Below, one piece after another: positions 15,876 to 23,581 of a stretch of DNA of 39,027 bases. The DNA comes from Zoogloea sp. 1C4. GTDB lineage: Bacteria > Pseudomonadota > Gammaproteobacteria > Burkholderiales > Rhodocyclaceae. The stretch spans positions 1 to 39,027 of the forward strand of contig NZ_SSXU01000025.1 of assembly GCF_009469605.1 (NCBI RefSeq), read 5' to 3'. The notes under the pieces are model-generated. The model worked only from the letters and a program-made list of their open reading frames with translations. It was not told where the DNA came from and searched no databases. The translations under genes and the position numbers were made by a program. The first letter of the stretch is position 1. Each line of letters begins with the position of its first letter.

Positions 15876-18580
15876 GTGTTCAGCAAATCACTAAGGTTAG
15901 GAACAAATTTTTGAACCTGCCCACCGCGCAGCCACATACCTTGCGGAGCTGCTCGCCCTTCAATCAACATCGATCCAGGCCGAATTTGCCACTGAGTCAG
16001 TTTGGTCATTTTATTCCATTGAGGCAGCAGGGCTAGAGATTCACGGGACGCAGGAAACGTTTCGAACAAATATCGTCCCTTGGCGAGTGCTTTGACTTCA
16101 TCATAGTAGCGCAAACCAAACTCGGACGATCCCGCTGCTCTGAGCCTGACTGTTTCCCCCTCAAATGATTTGAGAATCGTGACTCTTTGCGACCTCGGCA
16201 AACCAATACTTTGGAGGTACTTGGACGCATCCTTTATACCCTCATAAGCCGACTTTACTGCAAGAGCCGCTTTCCTACAACTCAACCCCAGCGGATCCAC
16301 CCACCCCAGCGCACTTGGCGCGAAGTTGTAGACATTCGCCCCCGCCGCCAGCCCTAGCGGGTCCTGGGAGATGAAGGCGCCGATCTGAGGCGCGTAGTAG
16401 CGGTGCCGATTGTAGTGGAGCCCGGTCTCGCCGTCTTCATACTGCCCTTGAAGCCGGATCGGGTTGTCCATGTGATTGACCGGCCGATGCGCGATGGCGC
16501 CCCAAGCTTGGTGGCGCGCGGCCCATTGGATTTGGCCGCTGCTATCGATCAGGCGGATCGGACAGCCGCTGGGGTCGTTGAGGTAGTGAAGGGCCGGGGC
16601 ATTGGTGCCGCGGAGTAAGGCCAGCGGTTCGAAGGTGTTCGGACGGTAGACGAATTCCCGTGCTGTGCCGCGGGTTGCGTCGAGGGCGAGGGCGTCGCCG
16701 TCCCAACCAAAGGTAGTGCGCACGCCGGCGGTTTCTTTCCACAGGCGCCGGCCCAGCGGGTCGTAGGCGTAGCGAGTGGTGAGGCGTTGGTCATTTGTGC
16801 CGCTGCGGTGGCTGGCGATCAGGCGCTGATTGGCGTCCCAGTCGAGTTCGAGCAGGCCCTCGGCGTCTTGCCGGTGGGTGAGGTTGCCGGCGCGGTTGAA
16901 GCGGTAGCGGGTGCCTACGTGTTCGCCGCTGCGTTGCCAGTCATCGTCGTTGCCGGCTTGGCTTGCGGCGACGCGGGTTGTGAGGCGGTCGCCGGCCGGG
17001 TCGTCAAGGAAGCGTTGGATGCGCCCCTTAGGGTCGATGTGGGCCAGGATGCGGCCCATGGGGTCATAGAGGTAGGTGTCGACGCCAAAGCCGCTGTCTT
17101 CCCGACGCGTAAGGTTGCCGGCGGGGTCGTAGTGGTAGTCGGTGGCAAACAGGGTGTGCTCGCCCGTGCGGGTGTGCTGGCGGGTGAGCAGGCCATCGGC
17201 GTTGTAGCGGAAATCCCGAACGAGGGTGGGGGTGATCGCTTCCTGGCTGAGCCGGCCAAGGGCATCGCGGTGATGGTGGATGGGCGCGGCACCGTCCAGC
17301 CGGGTTTCGATGCATTGATCGAGCAGGTCGTAGGCAAAGTCCACCCGGTGGGCGGCAGAGGCGGACTGGGGGCCGCTGCCGGCAAAGCGGGTTTGGCGCT
17401 GGACGCGGTTGCCGGCGGCATCGTAGGTGTTGTCGATGGCGAAACAGTCGCCAGTTGCGTGTTGCTGGGTTTCTTGAAGGAGCTGCCCGACGGCGTCAAA
17501 AATCCGTTCGACCTGGACGTGGGCGTTGCCCGTGGCGACGAGGTTGCCGGCGGCGTCGTAGTCAAAGGTTTCGACCCAGGCTGGGCTGCCCTCGGCTTGA
17601 CCGGGTTGGGGCAGTACCTTTTTGACGATGCGCCCGAGTGGGTCGGTGAGGTAGTCGATGCGCTGGCCGAGGGGGTCGAGGGTGGCCTTGAGGTGGCCGC
17701 TGGGGCCGTAGGCGTAGCGATTGCGCTGCCCCCAGTAGTCGATCTCTTCGACGACCCGGCCCAGGGCATCGCGCTTGAGCTGGTATAGCTCGCCTCGCTG
17801 GTTGCGTACGCCCACGAGGCGTTCTTCGGTGTCGTAGAGGTAATCGACCCGATGGCCGTCCGGCTGGATGCGGCGAGCGAGTTCGCCTTGGCCAAAGTAT
17901 TCGAGACGGGTGACGGCGCCGTTCTCGTCCTGGTAGGCGGTAAGGTTGTCTTCGGCGTCGTAGGCGCATTGGATGCGGGCGCCGGACGGGAGCTGGACGG
18001 CGGTGAGTCGGCCTTTGGGGTCGTACTGGTAGTGCGTGCGCTGGCCGGCGGGGTCGGCATGGCCGACCAGTTGCCCGAGGGTGTCGAAGGCGTAATGGGT
18101 GGTGTGGCCGAGGGCGTTCTCAACGCGCGTCAGATGGCCGTGGCGGTCGTAGCTGAGGGCGGTGCGCGCACCGCGGGGGTTGAGGTGGGTGACGAGCTGC
18201 CCGAGCGCGTCGTATTCGTAGCGGCTAACGTGGCCGAGGGGCGTGGTCTGGCTGATTAGCTGACCGCGGGTATTCCAGTCTTGCAGCCAAGCGGCGCCGT
18301 TGGGGTCGACGATCCGGGTGGGCTTGTTGGCGACGTTGAACTCGGTGGCCAGCTGGGTGCCATCTGGGCGTAGCACCTGGAGCAGGTTGCCGCTGTCGTC
18401 GTAGTGGTATTCGCTGCGGCGCCCCGCGGGATCGACGACCGCACAGGTACGACCACGGTCGTCGTACTCGAAGATGGTGGTGCCACCCAGAGGGTCCAGC
18501 TCGTTGATCGGCAGGCCGTTTTCGTCGAGCTTGACGACCGAGACGTGACCGAGGGAGTCGGTGATGCGCCGCTCTCGCAC
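15872..18580 (-). CDS. 5'-truncated Rhs protein with unassigned C-terminal toxin
   Basis: From the GTG at 18580 this encodes 902 residues, mostly Rhs/YD repeats (many GxxxxYxYDxxGxL units), the shell that encapsulates a toxin. The core ends near residue 766 with IGAFISQDPLGL followed by ALGWVDPLGL, the motif where Rhs proteins cleave themselves. The last 136 residues are a variable tip (MTKLTQWQIRPGSMLIEGRA) of unknown family. In-frame Rhs homology (WGDGGLYDYRFEYLDP) continues upstream to a TAG at 18644-18646, then stops abruptly. The N-terminal PAAR and first part of the shell are absent, so this looks like a displaced or orphaned Rhs fragment. The tip region is more AT-rich than the core. 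Confidence 0.85.
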   Translation of the reverse strand: MRERRITDSLGHVSVVKLDENGLPINELDPLGGTTIFEYDDRGRTCAVVDPAGRRSEYHYDDSGNLLQVLRPDGTQLATEFNVANKPTRIVDPNGAAWLQDWNTRGQLISQTTPLGHVSRYEYDALGQLVTHLNPRGARTALSYDRHGHLTRVENALGHTTHYAFDTLGQLVGHADPAGQRTHYQYDPKGRLTAVQLPSGARIQCAYDAEDNLTAYQDENGAVTRLEYFGQGELARRIQPDGHRVDYLYDTEERLVGVRNQRGELYQLKRDALGRVVEEIDYWGQRNRYAYGPSGHLKATLDPLGQRIDYLTDPLGRIVKKVLPQPGQAEGSPAWVETFDYDAAGNLVATGNAHVQVERIFDAVGQLLQETQQHATGDCFAIDNTYDAAGNRVQRQTRFAGSGPQSASAAHRVDFAYDLLDQCIETRLDGAAPIHHHRDALGRLSQEAITPTLVRDFRYNADGLLTRQHTRTGEHTLFATDYHYDPAGNLTRREDSGFGVDTYLYDPMGRILAHIDPKGRIQRFLDDPAGDRLTTRVAASQAGNDDDWQRSGEHVGTRYRFNRAGNLTHRQDAEGLLELDWDANQRLIASHRSGTNDQRLTTRYAYDPLGRRLWKETAGVRTTFGWDGDALALDATRGTAREFVYRPNTFEPLALLRGTNAPALHYLNDPSGCPIRLIDSSGQIQWAARHQAWGAIAHRPVNHMDNPIRLQGQYEDGETGLHYNRHRYYAPQIGAFISQDPLGLAAGANVYNFAPSALGWVDPLGLSCRKAALAVKSAYEGIKDASKYLQSIGLPRSQRVTILKSFEGETVRLRAAGSSEFGLRYYDEVKALAKGRYLFETFPASRESLALLPQWNKMTKLTQWQIRPGSMLIEGRAAPQGMWLRGGQVQKFVPNLSDLLNT

Positions 18581-18646
18581 TGGGTCAAGGTACTCGAAGC
18601 GGTAGTCGTAGAGGCCGCCGTCACCCCAGGCGTGATCAACCCGCTA

Positions 18647-18762
18647 TCGACGGACATTTCAAGGACATTTGGGAAAATCAAAAACTTTGCCAGGACTACT
18701 GTTGCAAGCCGTTGATTTAATGAACCCGAATTTTCGGGGTGTGCGGTTTTCTAGGCACAAGA
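18647..18762. other. Breakpoint region upstream of the Rhs fragment
   Basis: Between the point where Rhs homology ends and the SUFU-family stop codon there is no gene. It contains two direct copies of GGACATTT (18652-18659 and 18663-18670) and a palindrome CCCGAATTTTCGGG (18725-18738). These could be the remains of a mobile element end or part of a transcription terminator, but neither is firm. Confidence 0.35.
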
Positions 18763-19350
18763 CTACACGCAGCTACTGCGAGATGTATCGAAAACATCAA
18801 CTCCAGCCTCCTCCAGCATGCTCTCAAACTGAGCTGATCCATATTTTTCTAAGTAACCTAACTCTGCATCTGAAATAGGAAAGCACATTAGCCAATTAAT
18901 CGCCTTTCCATTCAAATTCAATTCATGGAGATCATCTTCCCAAAAAAAAGGAGTTGTGAGATAAAGAGATTTCAAGCTTGAATCCGACTCATAGTGCCCA
19001 ACTATGTTTCTAAAAAAACAGCCTGGCCGCCAAACTTTTGTCGACTTAATTATCGTAAAAGCAGCCTCAGCAAGAATATTTGGAAAGACCGTAAAGGATG
19101 AAAGCGCAGCGCCACAAAGCTCCACTCTCGTTGGAAATTCTTTTCCGCCCTCAAGCATAGGATGATCCGAAAGACCGATCGTCCCATAAGACGAAATATC
19201 AACATCGGGCGTACCCGCAACAGAAAGAATATCAACAGAAATGTCGCGACTGTCATTAAAGTAATTACGAACTACAGGACTCCTACCTTTAAACGCAGAA
19301 AGAACCTTTTTCGCAATTTTTTTATCATCTTCCGTTACGGCACGCATCAT
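18763..19350 (-). CDS. SUFU-family (suppressor of fused) protein, immunity to the GH-E nuclease
   Basis: The 195-residue product matches the suppressor-of-fused domain family, which serves as an immunity protein for many bacterial polymorphic toxins. Typical features are VDILSVAGTPDVDISSYGTI followed by GLSDHPM, the TRVELCGA strand and NWLMCFPISDAELGYL. Its ATG overlaps the toxin stop codon by one base (TAATG), so the two are translationally coupled. There is no signal peptide, in keeping with a nuclease toxin acting in the cytoplasm. The gene is clearly AT-rich compared with the apparatus genes, suggesting separate acquisition of the module. It is the last gene of the long minus-strand unit that begins at tssA. 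Confidence 0.85.
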   Translation of the reverse strand: MMRAVTEDDKKIAKKVLSAFKGRSPVVRNYFNDSRDISVDILSVAGTPDVDISSYGTIGLSDHPMLEGGKEFPTRVELCGAALSSFTVFPNILAEAAFTIIKSTKVWRPGCFFRNIVGHYESDSSLKSLYLTTPFFWEDDLHELNLNGKAINWLMCFPISDAELGYLEKYGSAQFESMLEEAGVDVFDTSRSSCV

Positions 19351-20201
19351 TAGTCTCCAAAGTAGTCATTTGTTCTAATCTCCCCCGCATGGCTTCTATT
19401 TGAGGAAGGAAGCTCCGGCCGATATTTTGTAGTGTCATTATACTCATCCAAGAATTTCTTTCGGTCTATATCTCTTCGAGACGCACTTTCTTGATGCTTC
19501 CTGTGCTCATACCCCGGCTTGTGCCCCATATCCCAAGGCTCATTTTCCTTCATTTCTCTGCCAGTTTTTGGGTCCCGTACTTTGCCATCTGAGTCTTTCG
19601 CATCCTCCCAAACCTTCTCCCGCTTACCTTTTCTGAATTTTCCTCGACGATAACGCGGATCATCCCGGGGGGAAATCTTCTCAACTCGTCCGCCACTGGC
19701 AGCAGCCTGCGCTTCCTTTTTCGCCTTCTCCGCCGCCTCCCGCTCCAGCTTTTCCTTTGCCGCTTTCTCTGCCGCTTCTTTTACCGAATGCTCCACCGCC
19801 TCCTCGGCGGCCTTCTTGGTCGCTTGCTTTTCGAGCGCCTGGGCGCCCTTCTTGGCCATTTTTGCCGCCGTTGCAGCCTGCCCGCCTATCGGCAGCATGG
19901 CCGCGGCGCTCAAGGCAGCACTGACTTTGTCCCCTTCTGCAAGATAGACCAAGGCATTGGCGCCGTCGGCGACTTCGCCGACGCCCGGAATCAACCCGAC
20001 CACATCGAGCGTGGTGTGCAGTGCGTCCGAGCCCCAGCGATTCCACCAGCCTTCTTCTTTGGGGGTGGGTTTTGGCGGTGGGGCGCTGTTGCCGGGGCCG
20101 CTGGCGTTGGGCTGGGTTTGCGGGACGATCAGCCCCTGGGTGTTGCCGATCGGGCCAGGCGCGGCTTGATTGTTGGGTTTGACTTTGCCCTTGCCGCTCA
20201 C
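19350..20201 (-). CDS. T6SS-delivered GH-E-type HNH/EndoVII nuclease toxin
   Basis: This 283-residue protein starts with a proline-rich segment and a hydrophobic pre-toxin region (about 58-110, DVVGLIPGVGEVADGANALV). A charged Ala/Lys/Glu-rich helix (about 118-170), likely coiled coil, follows. The C-terminus (about 185-283) fits the GH-E family of HNH/Endonuclease VII toxins: WDMGHKPGYEHRKHQES with Gly226-His227 and Glu232, then RPELPSSNRSHAGE at 261-274. It should cleave nucleic acid, probably DNA, in target cells. Its ATG overlaps the DUF4150 stop by four bases. In many relatives the PAAR-like part and toxin are one polypeptide; here they are two genes. The 3' half is AT-rich. Confidence 0.85.
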   Translation of the reverse strand: MSGKGKVKPNNQAAPGPIGNTQGLIVPQTQPNASGPGNSAPPPKPTPKEEGWWNRWGSDALHTTLDVVGLIPGVGEVADGANALVYLAEGDKVSAALSAAAMLPIGGQAATAAKMAKKGAQALEKQATKKAAEEAVEHSVKEAAEKAAKEKLEREAAEKAKKEAQAAASGGRVEKISPRDDPRYRRGKFRKGKREKVWEDAKDSDGKVRDPKTGREMKENEPWDMGHKPGYEHRKHQESASRRDIDRKKFLDEYNDTTKYRPELPSSNRSHAGEIRTNDYFGD

Positions 20202-20557
20202 GGTGCTTTCCAGTTCATCCAGACACTGTCGCCGGTGCGCACAATCGGTTGGCCATTCACGTAGACCGAGCCGCTTTTGCCGATGTTGTGGCTGACCGTG
20301 GTGTGGGTCTGGCTGACCACCCCTTTGCCGCCACCGGCTTCGTCGCCCGTCACTTTGTCGACGAAGCTCTGGTTGTGAAGATAGGCGGCCTTACCCTGGA
20401 AGAAGACGTTGGGCGAGCAGTGTTGGCTCATGTCCATCGTGTGGGTGATGGGGTAAGGGACCGGCACGCCTTGCTTGCTCGGCGTGAGGCAGACATCCGG
20501 TGCGAGGCTGACCAGACGGAACTGGGCGTCTTGGGCGGTGGCGGTTTCGCTGGCCAT
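20198..20557 (-). CDS. PAAR-like DUF4150 protein (T6SS spike tip)
   Basis: DUF4150 proteins are PAAR-like caps that sit on the VgrG trimer and carry toxins. From the ATG at 20557 the product is 119 residues with PSKQGVPVPYPITHTMDMSQ near the start, and SVYVNGQPIVRTGDSV near the end as in the family. A longer upstream frame exists but overlaps the DUF2169 gene and lacks homology, so it was not used. The start lies one base after the DUF2169 stop (TGAGATG), and the stop overlaps the nuclease start. The order vgrG, DUF2169, DUF4150, toxin, immunity is a standard delivery cassette. Confidence 0.9.
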   Translation of the reverse strand: MASETATAQDAQFRLVSLAPDVCLTPSKQGVPVPYPITHTMDMSQHCSPNVFFQGKAAYLHNQSFVDKVTGDEAGGGKGVVSQTHTTVSHNIGKSGSVYVNGQPIVRTGDSVWMNWKAP

Positions 20558-20558
20558 C

Positions 20559-21710
20559 TCACTGTCCTTTCTGGATGGCCGCGTTGGCACGGCGGGCGGC
20601 TTCGATGTCCCAAGTGCCCAGCTCCATCCGTTCCACACCGGCAGCAGCGCCAACCACGGCACGCTGGACGACGCTGAGTTCGTAGGCTTGGAAGTCGAAG
20701 ATGAGAGTGTCGGTGAGCAGAGGCTTGAACAGCGGAACGCCGACGTCCAGGTGAAGCAGTAGCTTGAGCACCGGCCGTGGGAGCCGGAAACGGACTTCTC
20801 CGCCGGGATGCAGCCCGGCGAGCACGACGGTTTCGCCGCCCTGGGGGTAATCGATTTGTTGGTCTTCGGGGGCGCAGTTCCAGTAGCCGAAGTCGAAGTC
20901 TTCGGGTAGCCCTGGCCAGCGGGTTTGCTTCCAGTGTTCGTCGTAGCTGCCCGCCAGCGCTAGACGCGGCTGCCACCAGCGCCCGAGCGCGCCGAGCCCG
21001 ACCACCGGGTAGTCGCCGGTTTCGGCGGCGGCCTGGTCGAAGGGGAGCCCGAAGGGCTCGAGTCGGGGGGCGGGGCGACGGTCCGGTTGGGCGCGTGCGT
21101 CCCAGTCAGGGTCGAGAAAGCCGCAGCCGATGGGGTTTCGGGCGTCCCGCGTGTGGATTTGCGCTTCGACCGCCGAGCCGTCGGGTTGAGGCCGTGGCCA
21201 GATACAAGTGCCGCCCCAGGCGTTTTCATAGCAAATCGGGACCGTCGCGACCGGCTCGGGATCCGTCAAATGCCAACCTTCAATATCCCTCACGAATTGA
21301 CGTGGCCCGGTGACTACCAGACGTTTGGTCCATTCCCCCACCTTGATGCCTACCGCCCAGCTCGGCCGCGGTTCGCCGTTCGGGGCATGGGCAAGGGCAT
21401 TGTTGAAGATGAGGTCACAGCGCGGCTTGAAGGGCACGTAGTCGCTCTCCTGCAGTACCGAACTGAGATTGGGTTCGCCGGAAAAACTGTCGGTGGCGGC
21501 CAGGGGACGCTGGGTGTCGGCAAGCATCACGCAGCCCTCTGCGTCGACTTTGCGCAAGGTGTACGTGAGGCGGCTGACCATGACGTGAAAGATCTGGCCG
21601 GCCACGTCCACCATCTGGAAATACTGGCTGGGGAAGGCTGTGTGGTTGCGCACTTCCGGCAACGGTGCGGGCTTGAGCGGTGCTTCGAGGAGGTTGTCGG
21701 GGCCGTTCAC
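20559..21710 (-). CDS. DUF2169 T6SS effector adaptor
   Basis: DUF2169 proteins act as adaptors or chaperones that load DUF4150/PAAR-like effectors onto a matching VgrG, as shown for Agrobacterium. The 383-residue product has VRNHTAFPSQYFQMVDVAG near the start, the SDYVPFKPRCDLI segment, and YENAWGGTCIW followed by a RNPIGCGF motif, all common in the family. The start is a GTG at 21710 with GAGG about seven bases upstream, ten bases after the vgrG stop. It has no signal peptide and should act in the producer cytoplasm. Position between vgrG and DUF4150 supports specific pairing. Confidence 0.9.
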   Translation of the reverse strand: MNGPDNLLEAPLKPAPLPEVRNHTAFPSQYFQMVDVAGQIFHVMVSRLTYTLRKVDAEGCVMLADTQRPLAATDSFSGEPNLSSVLQESDYVPFKPRCDLIFNNALAHAPNGEPRPSWAVGIKVGEWTKRLVVTGPRQFVRDIEGWHLTDPEPVATVPICYENAWGGTCIWPRPQPDGSAVEAQIHTRDARNPIGCGFLDPDWDARAQPDRRPAPRLEPFGLPFDQAAAETGDYPVVGLGALGRWWQPRLALAGSYDEHWKQTRWPGLPEDFDFGYWNCAPEDQQIDYPQGGETVVLAGLHPGGEVRFRLPRPVLKLLLHLDVGVPLFKPLLTDTLIFDFQAYELSVVQRAVVGAAAGVERMELGTWDIEAARRANAAIQKGQ

Positions 21711-21720
21711 GGGACGTGCC

Positions 21721-23544
21721 TCAGTTTAGGTCGATGCGCTTGGAATCGAGCTGGATGTGGTCGGAGCCGACAACGTCGATGGTCCTGCCGTTGACGATGA
21801 TTGTGCCGTCCTTCTTCATGACCAAGGTGCTCAATCCAACCGTGAGCGTAATGCTGTCGCCAGCGGTCAAGCGGAAGTCGGTTCCGACCGTAACGGTCTT
21901 GGCGCTACCAATGGTTTCTGACTGGTTGTCACCGATCGTCACGTTCTCATTACGCCCAACCTTCTCGGTCCTGTCGTGCCCGATCTGGGTCGTCTCGTCG
22001 TTTTCGACCACATTGTCCTGGTTCTTCTCGGCGTGGATGTAGAGCTGCTCGGCACCCTTCTTGTCTTCGAAGCGGATTTCGTTGAAGTTGCCCACACCGC
22101 CGCCCTTGGTCGATCGGGTCTTGATGCCGGTCTGGGTCATGTTGTCGGGCAGCGCGTAGGGGGGCATCTGGTCGGCGTTATAGACGCGGCCAGTGATGAT
22201 CGGGCGATCCGGGTCGCCTTCGAGGAATTCGACGATGACCTCCTGGCCGATGCGCGGGATGGCGATCATGCCCCAGTTCTGGCCGGCCCACGGGTGGGAA
22301 ACGCGAATCCAGCAGGAACTGTTCTGGTCCTTCTTGCCGTAACGGTCCCAGTGGAACTGGACCTTCACGCGGCCGTATTTGTCGGTATAAATCTCGTCGC
22401 CGGCCGGGCCGACGACAATGGCGGTCTGTGGGCCCTGGACGATGGGCTTGGGGGTAAGGCGCGGCGGGTGGAAGATCTGCGCTGACGGGATGGCACGAAA
22501 GCGCAGGCTGATGAGTTCGGTGGTGACCAATTCGGACTCAAGCGGGCTCTCCTCGACCCGATAGTCGGCGAGGGTGATGAGGTATTCCTGATTTTGGTCA
22601 ATGCGCGGGTGTTCAAGCAGCTTGAAAACCCCCCCGGTGGCTAACCCGGCCGCGTTGCCCTCGCCGTTGAAGTGGTCGAACTGATGACGCATCTCCTCGA
22701 TGCGCACCGCGGCGACACGCTGGCCTTCACCGCGCTCCTCGTATTCGCCAGGATAGTCGAAGATATCGAAGGCCGCCTGGTGCTGGTGCTTGAGCGGACG
22801 CGCCGGGCCGGCGTCGGCCTGCATGTCGGCTCGAGGCTTCTCGAAGTTGAAATCGCGCTGAATGAAGCGGGTGGGCTGGATCTCTGCGCCGTGGGACCAC
22901 TCGCGTATACCCTCGTCGACGCGGGCGTGAGAGGCTTCGGGTTCGCGGAACGGCACCTCGTCGTAGTGGTCGGCGGCAACATGAGCCTTGAGGCTGTCGG
23001 CGATGATGAGAGTGTGCTTGCCGTTCTGGTGGCGGAAGAAGAAGTGCATGCCTTCCTGTTCCATCAGCCGGGCAAGGAAGTTGAAGTCGCTCTCACGATA
23101 CTGAACGCAGTAATCCCAGGTGGTGTAGCTGGCGGTGAGGTGAAACTCGAAGTCGGCGTAGGGGTGATCGGCGAACACGGCTTCGATGATCTGCCGGATG
23201 GACTTGTCCTGGAAGATCTTGCAGTCGCTGGTTCGGGTAAGCAGCCAAGTCCAGGGGCGAACAACGATGAGATATTGGTGATGGCGGTTGTGCTGCCCTA
23301 CCTGGTAGAACCCGACGGCCAGCCCGTTGAATTCGCGGGTGCTTCCGTGGGGCGTGGTGACAGCCACCGAGATAGGGTGGCCGAGGAGTTCGTCAGCCTG
23401 GATGTCACCGCGACGAGACAGCACCGTAATACGGTACTCGCCGTTGCGCGAGAGTCCGTCACTACCTTCAAGCCGGCTGAATTCCAGCAGCGGGCCCAGA
23501 GGGGTAGCGATTTTGACGAGCCGGTCGACTTTCATTGCGAACAT
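21721..23544 (-). CDS. vgrG: T6SS spike protein VgrG (TssI)
   Basis: VgrG trimers form the puncturing spike. I chose the ATG at 23544, which follows GGAGGA by four bases; a GTG six codons upstream is open but has no better signal. The product is 607 residues. The gp27-like part includes SDFNFLARLMEQEGMHFFF. The gp5 OB-fold region has DKYGRVKVQFHWDRYG and SCWIRVSHPWAGQNWG, then IPRIGQEVIVEFLEGDPDRP. The C-terminal beta-helix needle (about 490-600) shows the repetitive pattern NVTIGDNQSETIGSAKTVTV. No enzymatic extension follows the needle, so this is a structural VgrG that carries cargo through DUF2169/DUF4150. Confidence 0.97.
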   Translation of the reverse strand: MFAMKVDRLVKIATPLGPLLEFSRLEGSDGLSRNGEYRITVLSRRGDIQADELLGHPISVAVTTPHGSTREFNGLAVGFYQVGQHNRHHQYLIVVRPWTWLLTRTSDCKIFQDKSIRQIIEAVFADHPYADFEFHLTASYTTWDYCVQYRESDFNFLARLMEQEGMHFFFRHQNGKHTLIIADSLKAHVAADHYDEVPFREPEASHARVDEGIREWSHGAEIQPTRFIQRDFNFEKPRADMQADAGPARPLKHQHQAAFDIFDYPGEYEERGEGQRVAAVRIEEMRHQFDHFNGEGNAAGLATGGVFKLLEHPRIDQNQEYLITLADYRVEESPLESELVTTELISLRFRAIPSAQIFHPPRLTPKPIVQGPQTAIVVGPAGDEIYTDKYGRVKVQFHWDRYGKKDQNSSCWIRVSHPWAGQNWGMIAIPRIGQEVIVEFLEGDPDRPIITGRVYNADQMPPYALPDNMTQTGIKTRSTKGGGVGNFNEIRFEDKKGAEQLYIHAEKNQDNVVENDETTQIGHDRTEKVGRNENVTIGDNQSETIGSAKTVTVGTDFRLTAGDSITLTVGLSTLVMKKDGTIIVNGRTIDVVGSDHIQLDSKRIDLN

Positions 23545-23548
23545 CGAA

Positions 23549-23554
23549 TCCTCC
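23549..23554 (-). promoter_or_regulatory. Ribosome-binding site that fixes the vgrG start
   Basis: The minus strand reads GGAGGA four bases before the ATG at 23544. This strong site argues for that ATG over the upstream in-frame GTG at 23562. Confidence 0.7.
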
Positions 23555-23581
23555 GCTGGCACGCGTGCCTTGCTTTACGAA

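Noticed and set aside
16787-17788. 333-codon open frame on the plus strand inside the Rhs gene
   Set aside because: Antisense shadow of the YD-repeat core; Gly/Val-rich repetitive translation, no ribosome-binding site, no domain.
18725-18738. CCCGAATTTTCGGG palindrome as an intrinsic terminator after the SUFU gene
   Set aside because: The loop would be very small and no T-run follows in the direction of transcription; kept only as a note on the breakpoint region.
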